In this document: positions 7,766 through 13,347 of the stretch, piece after piece | How positions within the stretch are numbered: position 1 is the stretch's first letter | How the letters are laid out: each line of letters opens with the position of its first letter | Assembly (NCBI GenBank): GCA_938049335.1 | Contig: CALIYX010000017.1 | Span: 1 to 13,347 of the forward strand | Source: an uncultured Clostridia bacterium | GTDB taxonomy: Bacteria > Bacillota > Clostridia > Peptostreptococcales > Anaerovoracaceae | Reading direction: 5' to 3' | Length of the DNA: 13,347 bases | Translations under genes and position numbers: made by a program | Notes under the pieces: generated by a model | The model's database searches: none | Seen by the model: the letters and a program-made list of their open reading frames with translations, nothing else | Told to the model about the DNA's origin: nothing

Positions 7766-8356
7766 CTAAAATAGTAATTTCTGAACAAGGTCGGAAAGCT
7801 CTTCCTTTTTGTCTGCGAAGATAGCTTCGAGTGTGCAGTTTTCTTCGATGCCGCCGTATGATAGAACAAATCCGTCTTCTACATCTATGGCATCCTTTGA
7901 TACACTCATATTAGCCTGTCTGCCTTCTGCGATTGCCTTAATCTTATCCTCAAAGTCCTTAGGCATTCTAGCTAGGTCTTTTGATGATAGTGAGATAACT
8001 CCCTCGCCCTCGTGTATAGCCTTATCTGCTATTTTGAGAAGCAGTGCAAAGTATTCCTCATCTGGCAATTCTCTAATCTGCGTCTTCGCGTTATCTATTA
8101 CCTCAGCAATCAAAGCCTGCTTAGTCTCAAGCATCTTGCGACTGCGCTCTAGCTCTATAGATGACTTTGCTCTTTCTTTGATCTGTACAAGCTGAGCTTC
8201 AGTTTTTTGAGAGATTTCCGCACATTTCTTTTCGGCGTCCGCCTTATTTTGTTCTTCGATTTGACTTGCCTTAGCCTTTGCTTCATCCATGGATGCTTTT
8301 GCAGCTTCGGCAGCTTCATCGAGAATGTTCTGTTTAATTTTATCTAATCCGGTCAT
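7766..8356 (-). CDS. ntpE: V-type ATPase subunit E (peripheral stalk)
   Basis: A 196-residue stator-stalk protein that pairs with subunit H and ties the A3B3 head to subunit I. Residues 1-85 are a charged, alanine-rich coiled coil (EAAEAAKASMDEAKAKASQI and onwards). The C-terminal globular part (about 90-196) binds the top of B and contains the family signature around VEDGFVLSYGGIEENCTLEAIF. AAGGAG lies 7 nt before ATG 8356. The gene follows K after 34 nt. Length is standard. Confidence 0.94.
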   Translation of the reverse strand: MTGLDKIKQNILDEAAEAAKASMDEAKAKASQIEEQNKADAEKKCAEISQKTEAQLVQIKERAKSSIELERSRKMLETKQALIAEVIDNAKTQIRELPDEEYFALLLKIADKAIHEGEGVISLSSKDLARMPKDFEDKIKAIAEGRQANMSVSKDAIDVEDGFVLSYGGIEENCTLEAIFADKKEELSDLVQKLLF

Positions 8357-8390
8357 TTTCTCTCTCCTTAACCTATGCTAAACAAATATA

Positions 8391-8873
8391 CTATAGCTTG
8401 ATATTTGATACTGATAGGATTGAGATAAGAAGTGCAAGGATTGCATATGTCTCTACCATTGCAGGGAAAAGCATAGCCTTACCGAACTGATCTGGCTTCT
8501 TAGCAACGATTCCGATTGAAGCAACTGATGTCTTGCCCTGGTGGAATGCTGATACTAGACCTACGATTGCGATTGGCATGCATGCAGCAAAGATTGTAAG
8601 GCCTGTGCCTACGCTCATGCTTGTTACAGCTGTTCCGCCGAGAATACCAATCTTTGATAGTGTTATAAATGTTACGAGAAGTCCGTAAATACCCTGTGTA
8701 CCTGGAAGTAGCTGAAGGATAAGTACCTTAGCGAACTGATTAGGATCTTCGCTTACTACTCCTGCTGCTGCCTGACCTGCTTTACCTACGCCCCAAGCTG
8801 ATCCCATACCTGCCAAAATTGTTGCGAGCGCTGCTCCAAAGATTGCAATTGCAAAACCCATACTAATTTCCAT
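8391..8873 (-). CDS. ntpK: V-type ATPase subunit K (membrane rotor ring), Na+-binding type
   Basis: A 160-residue, four-helix proteolipid made of two fused hairpins; several copies form the membrane ring. Both hairpins share the pattern 'G-x-G-K-A/T-(A/S)...(K/D)P-(N/D)-Q-F-(A/G)-K'. Only the second carries the ion-carrying acid, E141 in AMVETYAIL. LLPGTQ supplies L56, T59 and Q60, and HQGKT supplies Q112. Together these equal L61, T64, Q65, Q110 and E139 of E. hirae NtpK, the structurally defined Na+ site. A sodium-coupled enzyme is therefore inferred. The first hairpin has no acid at the equivalent position, giving one ion per four helices as in E. hirae. AGGAGG lies 8 nt before ATG 8873. 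Confidence 0.96.
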   Translation of the reverse strand: MEISMGFAIAIFGAALATILAGMGSAWGVGKAGQAAAGVVSEDPNQFAKVLILQLLPGTQGIYGLLVTFITLSKIGILGGTAVTSMSVGTGLTIFAACMPIAIVGLVSAFHQGKTSVASIGIVAKKPDQFGKAMLFPAMVETYAILALLISILSVSNIKL

Positions 8874-8891
8874 GATTTCTTCCTCCTAGAA

Positions 8892-10904
8892 TTATTTTAT
8901 CTCTATATACTTACTTTCTGTTGTTAACGGTTCAAATGGCTTTCCTCCACCCTCGTAGAACTTGCCGAAGAATTCGACAAACTGAAGTCTGTTCGTGTGA
9001 ACATATGCTCCGAGCACATTGATTGCCATGTTCATTGTATGTCCAAATATGAACACTATTGTAAAGATGATTGCTCCAAGGACTCCGCCTCCGACCATGC
9101 TTCCCATCATATTGATAACGCTGGCGATTACACCAGTTGCAAGTCCTAGCGCAAGAAGTCTTGAATACGATAGCACATCGCTGAGCCATCCTGTAACTCC
9201 ATAGATGTCGTAGGCACCTAGCGCAACTCTCAGAGCCACATTCTTGTGACCTCTTCCTGACATCAATAGAATTCCTAACATTCCTGCTATAGTGAGTACC
9301 TTTGATACCATAACTACTGATGCAGGGAACTTGATTGTCATCTGCGAGATTGATGCGAAAATATCTGTTGGTAGTAGCAAGAGGATAAGTCCAATTAGGA
9401 ACATGTACCAGAATACTACGTCACAGATACAGTCGATGACCTTGCCCTCCTTGAGCTCTTGGAAGCCTTTGATTGCTAGTCCTGCGAAGAGGTGAATTAC
9501 ACCAAATAGCATACACCAGATCAAAAGTCTCATCGGATTATCAAGCGGTGCAAACCACAGCGGCTTGATTGTGAACTCCTTGCCAAAGAAGGTCTTTGCG
9601 ATGACTGTTGGTGCGTCTCCGAAATATCCTCCGAACATCACGCCCCAGAAGAGTGTTGAGAGTCCGCAGAAGCCAAATAGCTTGAGCATCTTCTTCATTC
9701 CTTCTTCCATCTTTGGGAACTTCTTCAGTACTATGAAACAACCGATTGACATCAAAAGTCCGTAGGCTGCATCTGAGAGCATCATTCCAAAGAAGAACAC
9801 GTAGAAGTAGGACATCACCTTCGTTGGATCTATATCTCTAAGCTTTGGAAGTCCGTAGGACTCTAGTACGCCCTCGGCACTTGATGAGAAGGAGTTGTTC
9901 TTTAGCACCGTCGGCGCCTCATCCTCATCTGTCACATCTGCAAGCTCGATTACACAATCAAAACTTCCTTCTAACAGTTCCTTAACTCTTAAGGCCTTAT
10001 CCTTAGGTATGAAGCCCGTCATTACGAAGGTTCTCTCAGATTGCCTTAGCTCTCCGGTAACCTCAACGTTCTTTAGCCTCATTCTGAAGTAATCTCCAGC
10101 CTCTCTGAGCTTGTCTCTGCTTTCTGCTGCATCTGTAATCATCTTCTCAAGCTTCTCGCTTGTCTGATTTATCGATTCTATATCAGCTTCAAGCTTTTCG
10201 ATTTGCTCCCTTGGCGTCTTGTCATAGCCTAGTGAGCTCTTTGCAAAACCTCCGCTTCTTAGCGCATCTTCTACCTTACCTGAAATATCCTTCTTAGCGA
10301 TTACCACTATGTAGGCGGCATCGGAGTCCATACAGACGACTTCTAAATCGATGTTTACTTCTTCATCACACTTTTTCTGTACTAACTCGTGTATTTTCGC
10401 CTCGTCCATATCAGGCGGCATGGTTCCTATTAAAACCTTAGTTTTCTTCGTCTCTGTTAAATCAAATGGTATATCTAGCTCCTGCCAAGGCTTTAGTCCT
10501 TCAATTTTCTCGTTAATCTTTGCTACGAGAGCTTTGTTTTCGCTATATTCCTTAGACCAGCCAATTACCTGTTCTGCAAGCTCTGTAATGGCTTTAGCAT
10601 CCTGCATTTCCTGCATTAGCTTTTCCTTTTCTATCAAAGGCTTGCCTTCAAGTGAGCTGAACATCCCCTTTTTCTCTGGAGAGAAGGTATCCATCACCTC
10701 AAGTGCCTGTTCAGTAAGGCTTAGCTTCTTACTAAATTCTCTGCTGATTTCCTTTGTATCTGTCGTTACAAAGCCATCAAGCTCTTTAAGGGACTTGTCA
10801 TCGCTCAGTTCTATAGTTCCGAGCGTCTGGATTTTTTCTAGGATTTCTTGCCTATCTTTTTTCAATGCGCAGATACCGATTTTTTGCATCTGCAATACTG
10901 CCAT
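8892..10904 (-). CDS. ntpI: V-type ATPase subunit I (membrane stator, a subunit)
   Basis: A 670-residue protein with a cytoplasmic N-terminal half (about 1-335, alpha/beta lobes with long coiled coils) that holds the peripheral stalks, and a C-terminal half with about seven or eight membrane helices that forms the ion half-channels against the K ring. The two conserved channel arginines are present: R582 in LSYSRLLALGLA and R639 in VHTNRLQFVEFFGKFYEGGG, equivalent to yeast Vph1 R735 and R799. I start it at MAVLQMQKI (10904), where AAGGGAG lies 8 nt upstream. An ATG 33 nt further up (10937) has no ribosome binding site. Length is close to E. hirae NtpI. A 157-bp gap separates it from H, the largest in the operon. 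Confidence 0.95.
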   Translation of the reverse strand: MAVLQMQKIGICALKKDRQEILEKIQTLGTIELSDDKSLKELDGFVTTDTKEISREFSKKLSLTEQALEVMDTFSPEKKGMFSSLEGKPLIEKEKLMQEMQDAKAITELAEQVIGWSKEYSENKALVAKINEKIEGLKPWQELDIPFDLTETKKTKVLIGTMPPDMDEAKIHELVQKKCDEEVNIDLEVVCMDSDAAYIVVIAKKDISGKVEDALRSGGFAKSSLGYDKTPREQIEKLEADIESINQTSEKLEKMITDAAESRDKLREAGDYFRMRLKNVEVTGELRQSERTFVMTGFIPKDKALRVKELLEGSFDCVIELADVTDEDEAPTVLKNNSFSSSAEGVLESYGLPKLRDIDPTKVMSYFYVFFFGMMLSDAAYGLLMSIGCFIVLKKFPKMEEGMKKMLKLFGFCGLSTLFWGVMFGGYFGDAPTVIAKTFFGKEFTIKPLWFAPLDNPMRLLIWCMLFGVIHLFAGLAIKGFQELKEGKVIDCICDVVFWYMFLIGLILLLLPTDIFASISQMTIKFPASVVMVSKVLTIAGMLGILLMSGRGHKNVALRVALGAYDIYGVTGWLSDVLSYSRLLALGLATGVIASVINMMGSMVGGGVLGAIIFTIVFIFGHTMNMAINVLGAYVHTNRLQFVEFFGKFYEGGGKPFEPLTTESKYIEIK

Positions 10905-11061
10905 ACTACATTCTCCCTTCTGAAAACATATTTTCAAATAAATATAATCGACCGTACAAAGCTAAATTAAGCGCTTACAATGAAACGAGTTTCTGGGTTC
11001 CGCGGACTTACCATTCTTGCCAAACTCTTTGCGGCCATATCCTCGATTCACACGCACTTAT
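10905..11061 (-). other. Long intercistronic gap between subunits H and I
   Basis: This 157-bp spacer interrupts an otherwise tightly packed operon. It contains a 23-codon ATG frame (11038-10967) with only a poorly placed GAGG 2 nt before the ATG, a perfect 10-bp palindrome TAAGCGCTTA (10967-10976), and a small inverted repeat TGAAAA/TTTTCA with a 4-nt loop (10921-10936) just upstream of the subunit I ribosome binding site. No convincing internal promoter was found. It may hold RNA structure that sets the H-to-I expression ratio, or a small peptide. Confidence 0.45.
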
Positions 11062-11373
11062 TTAACTTACTACTGCGTCGATTATCTTTTGAATTACATC
11101 TTTTTCTTTGCGCTTAGCATCTTCTCTGAGCTCTTCGAGTTCAGACTCTAGTCCCTTAAGCGCCTCCTGTCTGTGTTCCTCAGCCTCCTGTTGAGCGGCT
11201 TTAACCCTCTCATCGGCTTCAGATTTTGCTCGCGAAATCTCCTGCTCACACTGCAAGCTGCTTTCGCTCTTTGCTCTTTCAATCAGTTCTAACTCGGAAG
11301 CTTTTCCATCGGCAATGATTTTATCAGCCTCCAGCTCGACTTCATGGATTGCTTTGATTGTCTCGCTAACCAT
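11062..11373 (-). CDS. ntpF: V-type ATPase subunit H (peripheral stalk coiled coil; NtpF of E. hirae)
   Basis: A 103-residue, almost wholly charged coiled-coil protein (Glu/Lys/Ala/Arg-rich, with runs such as RAKSEADERVKAAQQEAEEH) that ends in a short VIQKIIDAVVS segment. Size, composition and position as the first gene of a V-ATPase operon identify it as the stalk partner of subunit E, which it joins as a right-handed coiled-coil dimer. Sequence alone would not distinguish it from other short coiled coils. ATG 11373 has AGGAGG 7 nt upstream and lies about 35 nt after the promoter's -10 box. Confidence 0.88.
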   Translation of the reverse strand: MVSETIKAIHEVELEADKIIADGKASELELIERAKSESSLQCEQEISRAKSEADERVKAAQQEAEEHRQEALKGLESELEELREDAKRKEKDVIQKIIDAVVS

Positions 11374-11408
11374 TTCTTGTCCTCCTAAATTAACTGAATC
11401 ATACCCAA

Positions 11409-11437
11409 ATTATATCGTACATGCATACAATTATCAA
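11409..11437 (-). promoter_or_regulatory. Strong sigma-A promoter of the V-ATPase operon
   Basis: On the minus strand TTGATA (11437-11432) and a perfect TATAAT (11414-11409) are separated by exactly 17 bp. The region upstream is AT-rich. The predicted leader is short, roughly 30 nt, and contains the ribosome binding site of subunit H. A second TATAAT at 11507-11502 has no acceptable -35 partner. Confidence 0.8.
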
Positions 11438-11588
11438 ATAAATATGAATAATTATTACTTTGACTCTTGCATACATTTTATCGTTTGGATAAGATAATAT
11501 CATTATACCCCTTTAAAACAATTTCACACAATCTCTCGGACACAAAAATGCCACTGCGTTAAACAGTGGCATTTTGATTATGTATGCA
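11422..11588 (-). promoter_or_regulatory. Three copies of TGTATGCA around the V-ATPase promoter (candidate operator)
   Basis: TGTATGCA occurs on the minus strand at 11429-11422, between the -35 and -10 boxes, and again at 11475-11468, 46 bp upstream. It also occurs on the plus strand at 11581-11588. A repeated octamer inside the promoter spacer is where a repressor would bind. No known regulator is identified from the motif, and the region is AT-rich, so chance is possible. Confidence 0.3.
11541..11575 (-). terminator. Terminator of the HTH-ankyrin/acidic protein unit
   Basis: A perfect 12-bp inverted repeat, AAAATGCCACTG (11545-11556) and CAGTGGCATTTT (11564-11575), has a 7-nt loop. On the minus strand the stem runs into TTTTTGTGT, a short U-tract. 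It lies about 170 bp after the stop of the acidic protein gene and about 110 bp before the ATPase promoter, so it isolates the two units. Because the stem ends are A/T-rich, it could also work on the plus strand. Confidence 0.75.
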
Positions 11589-11745
11589 AAAAAATACATA
11601 AATTATTGATTTTTGTATGAAAATAAGTACAAGTTATTGTCTAGTTTTATTTTTCTATGCACCCGTGCTCCTCACTAGTTTAGGTATAGTTTTGCAATAC
11701 ATTGAAAGCGAACTCGCCATACAACACTATTGCTATATTGTAAAT
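11576..11745. other. AT-rich spacer with no supported gene
   Basis: This is the 3' flank of the acidic protein gene up to the terminator. It holds a 21-codon ATG frame on the minus strand (ATG at about 11720) without a ribosome binding site, a GCAC/GTGC mini-hairpin near 11659-11668, and two ACTAG copies flanking that hairpin. A plus-strand frame (11617-11817) runs through it but ends antisense to the acidic protein gene and has no ribosome binding site. It could be a decayed or dispersed repeat. Confidence 0.4.
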
Positions 11746-11931
11746 CTACCAAAGGTCATCTTGCTCATCTTCATAGCTATCCCAACCACTTGTAAAATTG
11801 AGTTCTCCACTTTCTAAATCCATGGCACAGTCATCTGAGACTCTAACATATACATGCCCCTCTGTATCCATGGCCATATCATCACCTGAATCAAAAAGAA
11901 ATTCACTCTTTGTAAAATTAAATATGCTCAT
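11746..11931 (-). CDS. Small, very acidic protein with an internal duplication, function unknown
   Basis: 61 residues with 17 Asp/Glu against one Lys and one Arg, so it is strongly anionic. Two copies of a short unit are visible: D17-D-M-A-M-D-T-E24 and D33-D-C-A-M-D-L-E40, spaced 16 residues apart. FNFTKSE (4-10) and LNFTSGW (44-50) flank them, and the tail is DSYEDEQDDLW. No known family is recognised with confidence. The start overlaps the end of the HTH-ankyrin gene by 14 nt, and AGGAGG lies 10 nt before the ATG, so the pair is translationally coupled and probably functions together. Possible roles, all inference, are a modulator of the upstream HTH protein, a DNA mimic, or an antitoxin or immunity-type partner. 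No signal peptide or membrane segment is present. Confidence 0.75.
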   Translation of the reverse strand: MSIFNFTKSEFLFDSGDDMAMDTEGHVYVRVSDDCAMDLESGELNFTSGWDSYEDEQDDLW

Positions 11932-13189
11932 TTAGATATTTCCTCCTTGCATCCTCTTTGTAATCCTCTCTGATGTTAACAACTTTTTTGTGATATTGAT
12001 TCACTTCTTCTATAAGTTTGTTTAGCTCACTATCATATGTTTTGGTATCAAGTTTAATTATATTTGAGAATAAGTATGTACCTAAATGCATGCCCCATAC
12101 TTCTATAAATCCTTTTTCTTCACTATATCTGAACTCTTCAGTTGCTAAAACAATACCAAAAATTTCATCATTGCAAATTTCTTTCTCAGTTCTTTCATAT
12201 GTGAACTGTTCATGGTTTTTCTTTATGCTCTCTTCGATTATATCTCTAAGTCTATTGTAGACACTTTCATTGTGTTCTCTAATTTTTTCAAGTGCTCTTT
12301 TGGCAAAGTTATTATTGTTTTTAATCAATATATCTACCAATTCACTCACAAATGGAAATATAATTGTTTCAGGCTTAAATTCTTCCACATGTTGTCCATT
12401 TCTTAAGTTTGCTTCAAAATCATCTGTAAAATATTCCAGGGTCTCTTTTTTAGCATTAGCAAGCTTTTTTATAAGCTCGAATTTCCTAAGTTCCTTACCC
12501 CAACTTATCAGATAAGCTCTTGGGACTTCTCGCGCACGGATTTTCATAAGCATATCTACATCGTTGTTATCAATTGCAAGCTCCATTAAATGCAGTCTGA
12601 AATTCAATGGCAATAAATATTTTAATGAGAAAGGATCAAACTCTTTTTCATTATTATCATTTAGAGATTCAATTTTCGTTCTTGTTACAAATATCGTATG
12701 ATTCCCCACATAACCAATATCTTCTTCGATAGTTATATATCCTCTATCGATGAACAACTTAATAATATCATAATTTTTAAATTCTAAAGCATAGTCAATC
12801 ACGTTTTTCCCATACTCATCAGTTCTGAAAATCAAACTATTCTCTCTAGACATAAACTTCTTCCATTCATTTTCGTCCTTTGAGAATGCAATCAGATAAT
12901 TAGTCATCCTATTAACTTCTGGAACGAATACTTCTCCTGCACTGAGTATTGCTTCACAGCTCTTATCTAGTAGCTTGCAGAAAATCGGAAGATCATAGGT
13001 CTGAACTCCTTTCTTACCCTTCAAAATCTGGGATATTTTATTTTGCATCTTGCGAATATTTTCATCTGATAATTCATCGTCTTTTTCTCGCAGTACATCC
13101 ATACAAAACTTTCTTTTAGACTTATATTTATCGTCTATAATCTTTTCTAGGTATTCCCCTATCTCATCATTTGATTTTACTTTAAACAT
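11918..13189 (-). CDS. HTH-like and ankyrin-like repeat protein, probable regulator or effector
   Basis: A 423-residue cytoplasmic protein. Residues about 9-85 resemble an XRE-like helix-turn-helix domain found in Firmicutes: helical KRKFCMDVL, then NKISQILKGKKGVQTYDLPI (50-69) and LLDKSCEAILSAGE (73-86). Residues 123-152 read as an ankyrin repeat (DEYGKNVIDYALEFKNYDII then KLFIDRG), with a second helical pair near 198-220 (LHLMELAIDNNDVDMLMKIR). The remaining C-terminal 200 residues are Lys/Glu-rich, helical and unassigned, and end in a stretch rich in charged residues. GAGGAG lies 8 nt before ATG 13189. The gene is clearly more AT-rich than the ATPase operon, which suggests acquisition. Direct repeats flanking its likely -10 box suggest autoregulation by the HTH domain. 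It is coupled to the acidic small protein downstream. Biological role is unknown. Confidence 0.75.
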   Translation of the reverse strand: MFKVKSNDEIGEYLEKIIDDKYKSKRKFCMDVLREKDDELSDENIRKMQNKISQILKGKKGVQTYDLPIFCKLLDKSCEAILSAGEVFVPEVNRMTNYLIAFSKDENEWKKFMSRENSLIFRTDEYGKNVIDYALEFKNYDIIKLFIDRGYITIEEDIGYVGNHTIFVTRTKIESLNDNNEKEFDPFSLKYLLPLNFRLHLMELAIDNNDVDMLMKIRAREVPRAYLISWGKELRKFELIKKLANAKKETLEYFTDDFEANLRNGQHVEEFKPETIIFPFVSELVDILIKNNNNFAKRALEKIREHNESVYNRLRDIIEESIKKNHEQFTYERTEKEICNDEIFGIVLATEEFRYSEEKGFIEVWGMHLGTYLFSNIIKLDTKTYDSELNKLIEEVNQYHKKVVNIREDYKEDARRKYLNEHI

Positions 13190-13210
13190 CGCTCACACTC
13201 CTCAATAAGT

Positions 13211-13241
13211 TATATCAAAATTATATGACTATATATCAAAA
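13211..13241 (-). promoter_or_regulatory. Promoter region with paired direct-repeat operator for the HTH-ankyrin gene
   Basis: On the minus strand the 10-mer TTTTGATATA occurs exactly twice, at 13241-13232 and 13220-13211, starting 21 bp apart, which is two helical turns. A perfect TATAAT (13225-13220) lies between them. No good -35 box sits 16-18 bp upstream of that TATAAT, as expected for an activated or weak promoter. An alternative reading uses TTGATA in the first repeat as a -35 with a 19-bp spacer to TATAAC. The region leads to the ribosome binding site of the gene starting at 13189. Confidence 0.5.
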
Positions 13242-13291
13242 TAGGATATCCCAAAAATGCATATATTAAAAATATGACAAAAAATAAGGGC

Positions 13292-13342
13292 ACTCTAAAT
13301 TATCGTGTGGGTGTGGGTGGACTTTAAATTATCGTGTGGGTG
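13292..13342. repeat. Two 22-bp tandem repeat units at the window edge
   Basis: ACTCTAAATTATCGTGTGGGTG (13292-13313) and ACTTTAAATTATCGTGTGGGTG (13321-13342) differ at one base and are separated by TGGGTGG, giving a 29-bp period. More units may lie beyond the window. The 7-bp separation is too short for CRISPR spacers. It could be iterons, a regulator-binding array upstream of the HTH gene, or the tail of a low-complexity coding repeat in the neighbouring gene. Confidence 0.7.
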
Positions 13343-13347
13343 ATTTT

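Noticed and set aside
7809..8195. 128-codon plus-strand frame, Ser-rich
   Set aside because: It is antisense to subunit E, with no ribosome binding site or recognisable domain.
8932..9189. 85-codon minus-strand frame, Cys/Arg-rich
   Set aside because: It is an out-of-frame reading inside the conserved membrane domain of subunit I, with no ribosome binding site.
10351..10923. 190-codon plus-strand frame, Ser/Phe-rich
   Set aside because: It is exactly antisense to the subunit I gene. The Ser/Phe bias is what antisense reading of Glu/Lys/Asp-rich coding DNA produces.
10935..10937. Upstream ATG as the start of subunit I
   Set aside because: It has no Shine-Dalgarno sequence and adds 11 residues absent from the family. 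The ATG at 10904 has AAGGGAG at the right distance and starts at the usual MAV-x-x-M-x-K-I.
11502..11507. Second TATAAT as an upstream promoter of the V-ATPase operon
   Set aside because: The best -35 candidate (TTGTGT, 18-bp spacing) matches only 3 of 6 bases, and there is no TG extension.
11617..11817. 66-codon plus-strand frame with hydrophobic stretches
   Set aside because: It has no ribosome binding site and runs antisense into the well-supported acidic protein gene. Base composition alone explains the hydrophobic residues.
13292..13347. CRISPR array
   Set aside because: The repeat units are 22 bp with only 7 bp between them, only two units are present, and no cas gene is near.

Overview
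The window reads as chromosomal DNA of an anaerobic Gram-positive bacterium, most likely a member of the Clostridia. The reasons are the strong AGGAGG-type ribosome binding sites, a complete V-type ATPase operon of the Enterococcus/Clostridium kind, a Gram-positive RlmD/RlmCD-like methyltransferase, and conjugative-element genes of the Tn1549/C. difficile type. A finer placement (for example a Mogibacterium/Eubacterium-like lineage) is a guess. Every gene I accept lies on the minus strand, so transcription runs from high to low coordinates.

Right end (13347-11746): an AT-rich two-gene unit. It encodes a 423-residue protein with an N-terminal helix-turn-helix-like domain and ankyrin-like repeats, and a translationally coupled, very acidic 61-residue protein with an internal duplication. 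Two exact 10-bp direct repeats, 21 bp apart, flank the probable -10 box, and a separate 22-bp tandem repeat lies at the window edge. A perfect 12-bp hairpin (11545-11575) closes the unit.

Centre (11437-2562): a near-consensus promoter drives nine V-ATPase genes in the order H-I-K-E-C-F-A-B-D, matching E. hirae ntpFIKECGABD, and an intrinsic terminator ends the operon. E and H form the peripheral stalk. A3B3 is the ATPase head, D and F the rotor shaft, C the socket, K the ion ring and I the stator channel. The K subunit keeps the residues that bind Na+ in the E. hirae ring (L56, T59, Q60, Q112, E141), so a sodium-coupled enzyme is predicted. The ntpHJ genes of E. hirae are absent.

Left part (2563-573): a nitroreductase-family gene with its own likely promoter, followed 3 bp later by an RlmD/RlmCD-type 23S rRNA m5U methyltransferase.

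Left edge (about 606-1): immediately after the 3' end of rlmD the content changes to conjugative-element genes. These are a CD1845-like two-segment membrane protein, then a terminator-like hairpin, then the first 14 codons of a probable RepA_N-type replication initiator. The 3' end of rlmD (rumA) is a known integration site for integrative conjugative elements, so the window probably enters such an element here.
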